A program made the position numbers and the translations under genes. A model generated the notes under the pieces. It was not told the origin of the DNA. It was given only the letters and a program-made list of their open reading frames with translations, and did not search any database. Positions 53,386 to 64,000 of a stretch of 64,000 bases of DNA are shown here, one piece after another (positions within the stretch are counted from its first letter, which is position 1; each line of letters starts with the position of its first letter). This DNA comes from Liolophura sinensis (taxonomy: Eukaryota; Mollusca; Polyplacophora; Chitonida; Chitonidae): positions 1-64,000 of the forward strand of contig NW_027018123.1 in the NCBI RefSeq assembly GCF_032854445.1, given 5' to 3'.

Positions 53386-55580
53386 CTATAAGTTATGTGC
53401 CCTTCCGAAGCCCAGAAGACCTGAAATCTTTGGGCTAAGCCCATTTAACTCACCCAGCAATTGCCTTACTTCTAAGTGCAAGACAATCTCAATGTCTTTA
53501 TCTACGTGTAGAAAAACCACATCATTTGTACGTGAAAAACACAAGGTACTTGATACAGTCTGCTGTAAAAAGTACAACTGAACACTGACCCACTTCAGTA
53601 AGGTGCCAAAAGATGCGGAATTGAGCCAGGCATCGGCAGCTGTTAAAAAATTGCAAAGTTCACTGGTTTCCATGGAGTAAGAGCCGTTGCTGGGCACGTG
53701 ATTATGACATAAATGATCATTCAATTGTCACTACAGCCAAAAGTATTGGTCGGAGAGCAACGCGGTCTACACCATTCGATTTCTCGTCACAAAATACGTC
53801 GGATTAGCCTCTGACCAGCAGCACTGGAACAGTTTTTCCACTTTTGCATTTTTACCTGGTCTTTTTGTTAATTGAAATCGGCTACACTGTACTATGTACA
53901 ATTGCGACTGGTCATTACTATATTCAACTTTTGACTATAAGTTATGTGCCCTTCGGTAGCCCAGAAGACGTCAAATCTTTGGGCTAAGCCCATTTAACTC
54001 ACCCAGCAATTGCCTTACTTCTAAGTGCAAGACAATCTCAATGTCTTTATCTACGTGTAGAAAAACCAGACCATTTGTACATAAAAACACAAGGTACTTG
54101 ATACAGTCTGCTGTAAAAAGTACAACTGACCACAGACCCACATGAATAAGGTGCCAAAAGATGCGGAATTGAGCCAGGTATCGGCAGCTGTTGACCAATT
54201 GCAAATTTCCCTGGTTTCCATGGAGTAAGAGCCGTTGCTGTGCACGTGATTATGACATAAATGATCATTCAATTGTCACAACAGCCAAAAGTATTGGTCG
54301 TAGAGCAACGCGGTTTGCACCATTCGATTTGTCGTCACAAAATACGTCGGATTAGCCTCTTACTAGTAGCACTGGAACAGTTTTTCCACTTTTGCATTTT
54401 TGCCTGGTCTTTTTGTTAATTGAAACCGGCTACACTCTAATCTGTACAATCGCGACTGGTCATTACTATATTCAACTTTTAACTATAAGTTATGTGCCCT
54501 TCCGAAGCCCAGAAGACCTGAAATCTTTGGGCTAAGCCCATTTAACTCACCCAGCAATTGCCTTACTTCTAAGTGCAAGACAATCTCAATGTCTTTATCT
54601 ACGTGTAGAAAAACCACACCATTTGTACATGAAAAACACAAGGTACTTGATACAGTCTGCTGTAAAAAGTACAACTGAACACTGACCCACTTCAGTAAGG
54701 TGCCAAAAGATGCGGAATTGAGCCAGGCATCGGCAGCTGTTGAATAATTGCAAAGTTCACTGGTTTCCATGGAGTAAGAGCCGTTGCTGGGCACGTGATT
54801 ATGACATAAATGATCATTCAATTGTCACTACAGCCAAAAGTATTGGTCGGAGAGCAACGCGGTTTGCACCATTCGATTTTTCGTCACAAAATACGTCGGA
54901 TTAGCCTCTTACCACCAGCACTGGAACAGTTTTTCCACTTTCGCATTTTTACCTGGTCTTTTTGTTAATTGAAATCGGCTACACTGTACTCTGTACAATC
55001 GCGACTGGTCATTACTATATTCAACTTTTGACTATAAGTTGTGTGCCCTTCGGTAGGCCAGAAGACGTCAAATCTTTGGGCTAAGCCCATTTAACTCACC
55101 CAGCAATTGTCTTACTTCTAAGTCCAAGACAATCTCAATGTCTTTATCTACATGTAGAAAAACCAGACCATTTGTACATAAAAAACACAAGGAACTTGAT
55201 ACAGTCTGCTGTAAAAAATACAACTGACCACAGACCCACATGAATAAGGTGCCAAAAGATGCGGAATTGAGCCAGGCATCGGCAACTGTTGAAAAATTGC
55301 ACATTTCCCTGGTTTCCATGGAGTAAAAGCCGTTGCTGTGCACGTGATTATGACATCAATGATCATTCAATTGTCACTACAGCCAAAAGTATTGGTCGGA
55401 GAGCAACGCGGATTGCACCATTCGATTTCTCGTCACAAAATACGTCGGATTAGCCTCTTACCATTAGCACTGGAACAGTTTTTTCACTTTTGCATTTTTG
55501 CCTGGTCTTTTTGTTAATTGAAACCGGCTACAGTCTAATCTGTACAATCGCGACTGGTCATTACTATATTCAACTTTTGA
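53386..55580 (+). repeat. Five-unit-spaced copy of the 50.7-52.6 kb units
   Basis: Unit starts 53386, 53935, 54483, 55032. Units 53935, 54483 and 55032 correspond to 51192, 51740 and 52289 at 2,743 bp. They share GCGGTCTACACC with CTCTGACCAGC just upstream, TTGACCAATTGC, CGATTTGTCGTC, ACTCTAATCTG and CATGGAGTAAAAGCC. Private changes are few (TTGAATAATTGC near 54743, AAGTTGTGTGCCC at 55038). Confidence 0.75.
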
Positions 55581-56453
55581 CTATAAGTTATGTGCCCTTC
55601 GGTAGCCCAGAAGACCTGAAATCTTTGGGCTAAGCCCATTTAACTCACCCAGCAATTGCCTTACTTCTAAGAGCAAGACAATCTCAATGTCTTTATCTAC
55701 GTGTAGAAAAACCACACCATTTGTACATAAAAAAACACAAGATACTTGATACAGTCTGCTGTAAAAAGTACAACTGAACACTGACCCACTTCAGTAAGGT
55801 GCCAAAAGATGCGGAATTTAGCCAGGCATCGGCAGCTGTTGAAAAATTGCAAATTTCCCTGGTTTCCATGGAGTAAAAGCCCTTGCTGTGCACGTGATTA
55901 TGGCATAAATAATCATTAAATTGTCACTACAGCCAAAAGTATTGGTCGGAGAGCAACGCGGTTTGCACCATTCAATTTCTCGTCACAAAATACGTCGGAA
56001 TAGCCTCTTACCAGCAGCACTGGAACAGTTTTTCCACTTTTGCATTTTTACCTGGTCTTTTTGTTAATTGAAATCGGCTACACTGTACTCTGTACAATCG
56101 CGACTGGTCATTACTATATTCAACTTTTGACTATAAGTTATGTGCCCTTCGGTAGCCCAGAAGGCCTGAAATCTTTGGGCCAAGCCCATTTAACTCACCC
56201 AGCAATTGTCTTACTTCTAAGTGCAAGACAATCTCAATGTCTTTATCTACGTGTAGAAAAACCAGACCACTTGTACATAAAAAACACAAGGTACTTGATA
56301 CAGTCTGCTGTAAAAAGTACAACTAAACACTGACCCACATTTATAAAGTGCCAAAAGATGCACAATTGGGCCAGGCATCGGCAGCTGTTAAAAAATTGCA
56401 AATATCCCTGGTTTCCATGGAGTAAGAGCCGTTGCTGCGCACGTGATTATGAT
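55581..56453 (+). repeat. Flanking units that recur at 63267-64000
   Basis: Unit starts 55581 and 56131. They share TCTAAGAGCAAGAC, AAGATACTTGATAC, GGAATTTAGCCAGG, GAGCCCTTGCTG-type and ATTATGGCATAAAT variants, and CCACTTGTACAT, with the units at 63267 and 63817. The distance is 7,686 bp, exactly 14 units. Unit 56131 is TTTATA subtype with GATGCACAATTGG. Confidence 0.75.
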
Positions 56454-59400
56454 ATCAATGATCATTCAATTGTCGCTACAGCCAAAAGTATTGGTCGGAG
56501 AGCAACGCGGTTTGCACCATTCGATTTCTCGTCACAAAATACGTCGGATTAGCCTCTTACCAGCAGCACTGGAACAGTTTTTCCACTTTTGCATTTTTAC
56601 CTGGTCTTTTTGTTAATTGAAATCGGCTACACTGTACTCTGTACAATCGCGACTGGTCATTACTATATTCAACTTTTGACTATATGTTATGTGCCCTTCG
56701 GTAGCCCAGAAGACCTGAAATCTTTGGGCTAAGCCCATTTAACTCACCCAGCAATTGCCTTACTTCTAAGTGCAAGACAATCTCAATGTCTTTATCTACG
56801 TGTAGAAAAACCACACTCTTTGTACATGAAAAACACAAGGTACTTGATACAGTCTGCTGTAAAATGTACAACTGAACACTGACCCACTTCAGTAAGGTGC
56901 CAAAAGATTCGGAATTGAGCCAGGCATCGGCAGCTGTCGCAAAATTGCAAATTTCCCTGGTTTCCATGGAGTAAGAGCCGTTGCTGCGCACGTGATTATG
57001 GCATCAATGATCATTCAATTGTCACTACAGCCAAAAGTATTGGTCGGAGAGCAACGCGGATTGCACCATTCGATTTCTCGTCACAAAATACGTCGGATTA
57101 GCCTCTTACTAGTAGCACTGGAACAGTTTTCCCACTTTTGCATTTTTGCCTGGTCTTTTTGTTAATTGAAATCGGCTACACTGTACTCTGTACAATCGCG
57201 ACTGGTCATTACTATATTCAACTTTTGACTATAAGTTATGTGCCCTTTGGTAGCCCAGAAGACGTCAAATCTTTGGGCTAAGCCCATTTAACTCACCTAG
57301 CAATTGTCTTACTTCTAAGTCCAAGACAATCTCAATGTCTTTATCTACGTGTAGAAAAACCAGACCATTTGTACATAAAAAACACAAGGTACTTGATACA
57401 GGCTGCTGTAAAAAGTACAACTAATCACTGACCCACATTTATAAGGTGCCAAAGATGCGGAATTGGGCCAGGCATCGGCAGCTGTTAAAAAATTGCAAAT
57501 ATCCCTGGTTTCCATGGAGTAAGAGCCGTTGCTGGGCACGTGATTATGACATCAATGATCATTCAATTGTCGCTACAGCCAAAAGTATTGGTCGGAGAGC
57601 AACTCGGTTTGCACCATTCGATTTGTCGTCACAAAATACGTCGGATTATCCTCTTACCAGCAGCACTGGAACAGTTTTTCCACTTTTGCATTTTTGCCTG
57701 GTCTTTTTGTTAATTGAAATCGGCTACACTGTACTCTGTACAATCGCGACTGGTCATTACTATATTCAACTTTTGACTATAAGTAATGTGCCCTTCGGTA
57801 GCCCAGAAGGCCTCAAATCTTTGGGCTAAGCCCATTTAACTCACCCAGCAATTGCCTTACTTCTAAGTGCAAGACAATCTCAATGTCTTTATCTACGTGT
57901 AGAAAAACCACACCATTTGTACATAAAAAACACAAGGTACTTGATACAGTCTGCTGTAAAAAGTACAACTGACCACAGACCCACATGAATAAGGTGCCAA
58001 AAGATGCGGAATTGAGCCAGGTATCGGCAGCTGTTGAAAAATTGCAAATTTCCCTGGTTTCCATGGAGTAAGAGCCGTTGCTGCGCACGTGATTATGACA
58101 TAAATGATCATTCAATTGTCACTACAGGCAAAAGTATTGGTCGGAGAGCAACGCGGTTTGCACCATTCGATTTGTCGTCACAAAATACGTCGGATTGGCC
58201 TCTTACCAGCAGCACTGGAACAATTTTTCCAATTTTGCATTTTTGCCTGGTCTTTTTGTTAATTGAAATCGGCTACACTGTACTCTGTACCATCGCGACT
58301 GGTCATTACTATATTCAACTTTTGACTATATGTTATATGCCCTTCGGTAGCCCAGAAGAAGTCAAATCTTTGGGCTAAGCCCATTTAACTCACCCAGCAA
58401 TTGCCTTACTTCTAAGTCGAAGACAATCTCAATGTCTTTATCTACGTGTAGAAAAACCACACCATTTGTACATAAAAAAACACAAGGTACTTGATACAGT
58501 CTGCTGTAAAAAGTACAACTGAACACTGACCCACTTCAGTAAGGTGCCAAAAGATGCGGAATTTAGCCAGGCATCGGCAGCTGTTGAAAAGTTGCAAATT
58601 TCCCTGGTTTCCATGGAGTAAGAGCCGTTGCTGGGCACGTGATTATGACATAAATGATCATTTAATTGTCACTACAGCCAAAAGTATTGGTCGGAGAGCA
58701 ACGCGGTTTGCACCATTCGATTTCTCGTCACAAAATACGTCGGATTAGACTCTTACCAGCAGTACTGGAACAGTTTTTCCACTTTTGCATTTTTACCTGG
58801 TCTTTTTGTTAATTGAAATCGGCTACACTGTACTCTGTACAATCGCGACTGTTCATTACTGTATTCAACTTTTGACTATAAGTTATGTGCCCTTCGGTAG
58901 CCCAGAAGACGTCAAATCTTTGGGCTAAGCCCATTTAACTCACCCAGCAATTGTCTTACTTCTAAGTCCAAGACAATCTCAATGTCTTTATCTACGTGTA
59001 GAAAAACCACACCATTTGTACATAAAAAACACAAGGTACTTGATACAGTCTGCTGTAAAAAGTACAACTGACCACAGACCCAAATGAATAAGGTGCCAAA
59101 AGATGCGGAATTGAGCCAGGTATCGGCAGCTGTTGAAAAATTGGAAATTTCCCTGGTTTGCATGGAGTAAGAGCCGTTGCTACGCACGTGATTATGACGT
59201 AAATGATCATTCAATTGTCACTACAGCCAAAACTATTGGTCGGAGAGCAACGCGGTTTGCACCATTCGATTTCTCGTCACAAAATACGTCGGATTAGACT
59301 CTTACCAGCAGCACTGGAACAGTTTTTCCACTTTTGCATTTTTGCCTCGTCTTTTTGTTAATTGAAATCGGCTACACTGTACTCTGTACAATCGCGACTG

Positions 59401-59725
59401 GTCATTACTATATTCAACTTTTGACTATCAGTTATTTGCCCTTCGGTAGCCCAGAAGACCTGAAATCTTTGGGCTAAGCCCATTTAACTGACCCAGCAAC
59501 TGCCTTACTTCTAAGTGCAAGAAAATCTCAATGTCTTTATCTACGTGTAGAAAAACCAGACCATTTGTACATAAAAAACACAAGGTACTTGATACAGTCT
59601 GCTGTAAAAAGTACAACTGAACACTGACCCACATGAATAAGGTGCCAAAAGATGCGGAATTGAGCCAGGTATCGGCAGCTGTTGAAAAATTGCAAATTTC
59701 CCTGGTTTCCATGGAGTAAGAGCCG
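56454..59725 (+). repeat. 3,293-bp six-unit tandem duplication, copy 1
   Basis: Unit starts 56680, 57229, 57777, 58326, 58876, 59425. Repeated at 59748-63018, offset 3,294 then 3,293. The only difference I found is one G missing in the second copy (CTTTGGGCTAAG here near 56723, CTTTGGCTAAG near 60018). Shared rare variants include ACACTCTTTGTAC, GCTGTCGCAAAATTG, GTTTTCCCAC, ATACAGGCTGCTG, GCAACTCGG, GATTATCCTC, AAGTAATGTGCCC, GAAGAAGTC, AACTATTGGTCGG and GCAACTGCC. Confidence 0.92.
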
Positions 59726-59747
59726 ATGCTACGCACGTGATTATGAC

Positions 59748-62700
59748 ATCAATGATCATTCAATTGTCGCTACAGCCAAAAGTATTGGTCGGAGAGCAAC
59801 GCGGTTTGCACCATTCGATTTCTCGTCACAAAATACGTCGGATTAGCCTCTTACCAGCAGCACTGGAACAGTTTTTCCACTTTTGCATTTTTACCTGGTC
59901 TTTTTGTTAATTGAAATCGGCTACACTGTACTCTGTACAATCGCGACTGGTCATTACTATATTCAACTTTTGACTATATGTTATGTGCCCTTCGGTAGCC
60001 CAGAAGACCTGAAATCTTTGGCTAAGCCCATTTAACTCACCCAGCAATTGCCTTACTTCTAAGTGCAAGACAATCTCAATGTCTTTATCTACGTGTAGAA
60101 AAACCACACTCTTTGTACATGAAAAACACAAGGTACTTGATACAGTCTGCTGTAAAATGTACAACTGAACACTGACCCACTTCAGTAAGGTGCCAAAAGA
60201 TTCGGAATTGAGCCAGGCATCGGCAGCTGTCGCAAAATTGCAAATTTCCCTGGTTTCCATGGAGTAAGAGCCGTTGCTGCGCACGTGATTATGGCATCAA
60301 TGATCATTCAATTGTCACTACAGCCAAAAGTATTGGTCGGAGAGCAACGCGGATTGCACCATTCGATTTCTCGTCACAAAATACGTCGGATTAGCCTCTT
60401 ACTAGTAGCACTGGAACAGTTTTCCCACTTTTGCATTTTTGCCTGGTCTTTTTGTTAATTGAAATCGGCTACACTGTACTCTGTACAATCGCGACTGGTC
60501 ATTACTATATTCAACTTTTGACTATAAGTTATGTGCCCTTTGGTAGCCCAGAAGACGTCAAATCTTTGGGCTAAGCCCATTTAACTCACCTAGCAATTGT
60601 CTTACTTCTAAGTCCAAGACAATCTCAATGTCTTTATCTACGTGTAGAAAAACCAGACCATTTGTACATAAAAAACACAAGGTACTTGATACAGGCTGCT
60701 GTAAAAAGTACAACTAATCACTGACCCACATTTATAAGGTGCCAAAGATGCGGAATTGGGCCAGGCATCGGCAGCTGTTAAAAAATTGCAAATATCCCTG
60801 GTTTCCATGGAGTAAGAGCCGTTGCTGGGCACGTGATTATGACATCAATGATCATTCAATTGTCGCTACAGCCAAAAGTATTGGTCGGAGAGCAACTCGG
60901 TTTGCACCATTCGATTTGTCGTCACAAAATACGTCGGATTATCCTCTTACCAGCAGCACTGGAACAGTTTTTCCACTTTTGCATTTTTGCCTGGTCTTTT
61001 TGTTAATTGAAATCGGCTACACTGTACTCTGTACAATCGCGACTGGTCATTACTATATTCAACTTTTGACTATAAGTAATGTGCCCTTCGGTAGCCCAGA
61101 AGGCCTCAAATCTTTGGGCTAAGCCCATTTAACTCACCCAGCAATTGCCTTACTTCTAAGTGCAAGACAATCTCAATGTCTTTATCTACGTGTAGAAAAA
61201 CCACACCATTTGTACATAAAAAACACAAGGTACTTGATACAGTCTGCTGTAAAAAGTACAACTGACCACAGACCCACATGAATAAGGTGCCAAAAGATGC
61301 GGAATTGAGCCAGGTATCGGCAGCTGTTGAAAAATTGCAAATTTCCCTGGTTTCCATGGAGTAAGAGCCGTTGCTGCGCACGTGATTATGACATAAATGA
61401 TCATTCAATTGTCACTACAGGCAAAAGTATTGGTCGGAGAGCAACGCGGTTTGCACCATTCGATTTGTCGTCACAAAATACGTCGGATTGGCCTCTTACC
61501 AGCAGCACTGGAACAATTTTTCCAATTTTGCATTTTTGCCTGGTCTTTTTGTTAATTGAAATCGGCTACACTGTACTCTGTACCATCGCGACTGGTCATT
61601 ACTATATTCAACTTTTGACTATATGTTATATGCCCTTCGGTAGCCCAGAAGAAGTCAAATCTTTGGGCTAAGCCCATTTAACTCACCCAGCAATTGCCTT
61701 ACTTCTAAGTCGAAGACAATCTCAATGTCTTTATCTACGTGTAGAAAAACCACACCATTTGTACATAAAAAAACACAAGGTACTTGATACAGTCTGCTGT
61801 AAAAAGTACAACTGAACACTGACCCACTTCAGTAAGGTGCCAAAAGATGCGGAATTTAGCCAGGCATCGGCAGCTGTTGAAAAGTTGCAAATTTCCCTGG
61901 TTTCCATGGAGTAAGAGCCGTTGCTGGGCACGTGATTATGACATAAATGATCATTTAATTGTCACTACAGCCAAAAGTATTGGTCGGAGAGCAACGCGGT
62001 TTGCACCATTCGATTTCTCGTCACAAAATACGTCGGATTAGACTCTTACCAGCAGTACTGGAACAGTTTTTCCACTTTTGCATTTTTACCTGGTCTTTTT
62101 GTTAATTGAAATCGGCTACACTGTACTCTGTACAATCGCGACTGTTCATTACTGTATTCAACTTTTGACTATAAGTTATGTGCCCTTCGGTAGCCCAGAA
62201 GACGTCAAATCTTTGGGCTAAGCCCATTTAACTCACCCAGCAATTGTCTTACTTCTAAGTCCAAGACAATCTCAATGTCTTTATCTACGTGTAGAAAAAC
62301 CACACCATTTGTACATAAAAAACACAAGGTACTTGATACAGTCTGCTGTAAAAAGTACAACTGACCACAGACCCAAATGAATAAGGTGCCAAAAGATGCG
62401 GAATTGAGCCAGGTATCGGCAGCTGTTGAAAAATTGGAAATTTCCCTGGTTTGCATGGAGTAAGAGCCGTTGCTACGCACGTGATTATGACGTAAATGAT
62501 CATTCAATTGTCACTACAGCCAAAACTATTGGTCGGAGAGCAACGCGGTTTGCACCATTCGATTTCTCGTCACAAAATACGTCGGATTAGACTCTTACCA
62601 GCAGCACTGGAACAGTTTTTCCACTTTTGCATTTTTGCCTCGTCTTTTTGTTAATTGAAATCGGCTACACTGTACTCTGTACAATCGCGACTGGTCATTA

Positions 62701-63018
62701 CTATATTCAACTTTTGACTATCAGTTATTTGCCCTTCGGTAGCCCAGAAGACCTGAAATCTTTGGGCTAAGCCCATTTAACTGACCCAGCAACTGCCTTA
62801 CTTCTAAGTGCAAGAAAATCTCAATGTCTTTATCTACGTGTAGAAAAACCAGACCATTTGTACATAAAAAACACAAGGTACTTGATACAGTCTGCTGTAA
62901 AAAGTACAACTGAACACTGACCCACATGAATAAGGTGCCAAAAGATGCGGAATTGAGCCAGGTATCGGCAGCTGTTGAAAAATTGCAAATTTCCCTGGTT
63001 TCCATGGAGTAAGAGCCG
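59748..63018 (+). repeat. 3,293-bp six-unit tandem duplication, copy 2
   Basis: Unit starts 59974, 60522, 61070, 61619, 62169, 62718. Begins only 22 bp after copy 1 ends, so the two are a true tandem. The segment 59726-59747 (GATGCTACGCACG context) is the crossover zone: copy 1 exits with GAGCCGATGCTACG, while the end of copy 2 reads GAGCCGTTGCTGCG. Confidence 0.92.
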
Positions 63019-64000
63019 TTGCTGCGCACGTGATTATGACATAAATGATCATTCAATTGTCACTACAGGCAAAAGTATTAGTCGGAGAGCAACGCGGATT
63101 GCACCATTCGATTTCTCGTCACAAAATACGTCGGATTAGCCTCTTACCAGCAGCAACTGGAATAGTTTTTCCACTTTTGCATTTTTACCTGGTCTTTTTG
63201 TTAATTGAAATCGGCTACACTGTACTCTGTACAATCGCGACTGGTCATTACTATATTCAACTTTTGACTATAAGTTATGTGCCCTTCGGTAGCCCAGAAG
63301 ACCTGCAATCTTTGGGCTAAGCCCATTTAACTCACCCAGCAATTGCCTTACTTCTAAGAGCAAGACAATCTCAATGTCTTTATCTACGTGTAGAAAAACC
63401 ACACCATTTGTACATAAAAAACATAAGATACTTGATACAGTCTGCTGTAAAAAGTACAACTGAACACTGACCCACTTCAGTAAGGTGCCAAAAGATGCGG
63501 AATTTAGCCAGGTATCGGCAGCTGTTGAAAAATTGCAAATTTCCCTGGTTTCCATGGAGTAAGAGCCCTTGCTGTGCACGTGATTATGGCATAAATCATC
63601 ATTAAATTGTCACTACAGCCAAAAGTATTGGTCGGAGAGCAACGCGGTTTCCACCATTCAATTTCTCGTCACAAAATACGTCGGATTAGCCTCTTACCAG
63701 CAGCACTGGAACAGTTTTTCCACTTTTGCATTTTTACCTGGTCTTTTTGTTAATTGAAATCGGCTACACTGTACTCTGTACAATCGCGACTGGTCATTAC
63801 TATATTCAACTTTTGACTATAAGTTATGTGCCCTTCGGTAGCCCAGAAGACCTGAAATCTTTGGGCTAAGTCCATTTAACTCACTCAGCAATTGTCTTAC
63901 TTCTAAGTGCAAGACAATCTCAATGTCTTTATCTACGTGTAGAAAAACCAGACCACTTGTACATAAAAAACACAAGGTACTTGATACAGTCTGCTGTAAA
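63019..64000 (+). repeat. Right-edge satellite units
   Basis: Unit starts 63267 and 63817 (partial, cut by the window end). The content repeats 55581-56453 with some differences: AACATAAGATAC, GCCAGGTATCGG, GGTTTCCACCATTC and AACTCACTCAGC. The array clearly continues beyond the window. Confidence 0.8.

Larger units (their letters stand above)
1..64000 (+). repeat. Tandem satellite array, about 549-bp monomer
   Basis: The same ~549-bp unit repeats head to tail across the whole window with no inversion and no interruption by unrelated sequence. Conserved landmarks recur once per unit: CTATAAGTTATGTGCCC, GGGCTAAGCCC, CACAAGGTACTTGATACAG, CCATGGAGTAAGAGCC and CTCGTCACAAAATACGTC. I located 117 unit starts, from 401 to 63817. 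Spacing is mostly 548-550 bp, with 546-556 in the indel-rich parts and a single 269-bp exception. Units differ by scattered substitutions at recurrent diagnostic sites. Such arrays are typical of eukaryotic heterochromatin. The family is not one I can name, and its chromosomal position cannot be told because no array edge is present. Confidence 0.98.

Noticed and set aside
56040-56333. Plus-strand 97-codon ORF starting MHFYLVFLLIEIGYTVLC, with a hydrophobic N-terminus
   Set aside because: The hydrophobic stretch is the translation of the T-tract cluster. The frame is open only in units with GGGCCAAGCCC and closed in the others, so it is by-product sequence.
1-64000. CRISPR array
   Set aside because: The repeats are 549 bp and directly joined, with no short repeat-spacer alternation and no cas genes.
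1-64000. Tandem transposon or rDNA spacer array
   Set aside because: No terminal repeats, target duplications, transposase, reverse transcriptase or rRNA segment was seen in any unit.

Overview
The whole 64 kb window is one uninterrupted head-to-tail satellite DNA array. The repeat unit is about 549 bp and always runs in the same direction. Using the conserved site CTATAAGTTATGTGCCC as the unit start, I placed 117 successive starts from 401 to 63817, with 400 bp of a partial unit at the left edge and 184 bp at the right. Nearly every start-to-start distance is 546-556 bp. The one exception is a 269-bp truncated unit at 15792-16060. I see no unique-sequence gene, rRNA, tRNA, transposon, CRISPR array or flanking euchromatin. 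An array this long and regular indicates a eukaryotic nuclear genome, probably pericentromeric, centromeric, subtelomeric or another heterochromatic block. I do not recognise the monomer and cannot name the species.

The units fall into three main subtypes, read from the segment about 190-230 bp into the unit: a TTCAGTAAGG form (the majority), a TTTATAAGG form (usually with GTTAAAAAATTGCAAATAT and an ATCAATATTCATTGAATTG segment) and a TGAATAAGG form (with GACCACAGACCC just upstream). They are not mixed evenly. TGAATA units are absent before 13.6 kb and between about 16.6 and 34.7 kb. TTTATA units are absent between about 41.3 and 56.1 kb.

Layout: 1-3864 is an indel-rich stretch whose first ~2.87 kb recurs at 3865-~6717 (seven-unit spacing). 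6718-13366 is a mixed run. 13367-~17150 holds an out-of-register 2,466-bp duplication built on a patchwork junction. 17160-26489 is a four-unit higher-order repeat with two-unit and three-unit derivatives. 26490-30890 is a nearly perfect 2,196-bp (four-unit) tandem duplication. 30890-44.8 kb is a mixed field with a 12-unit-spaced repeated block (33453-35413 and 40039-42000). 44.9-55.6 kb carries eight-, nine- and five-unit-spaced copies. 55581-64000 holds a nearly perfect 3,293-bp (six-unit) tandem duplication nested in a larger 14-unit spacing.

No genes work together here. Short ORFs recur once per unit on both strands, but they overlap in several frames, are broken by single-base indels and vary without regard to codon position, so I treat them as by-products of the repeat. 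The interest of the window lies in how the array grew: duplications of different ages, chimeric units from unequal exchange within the unit, a fossil junction, and two stretches whose homopolymer indels look like unpolished or misassembled long-read sequence.
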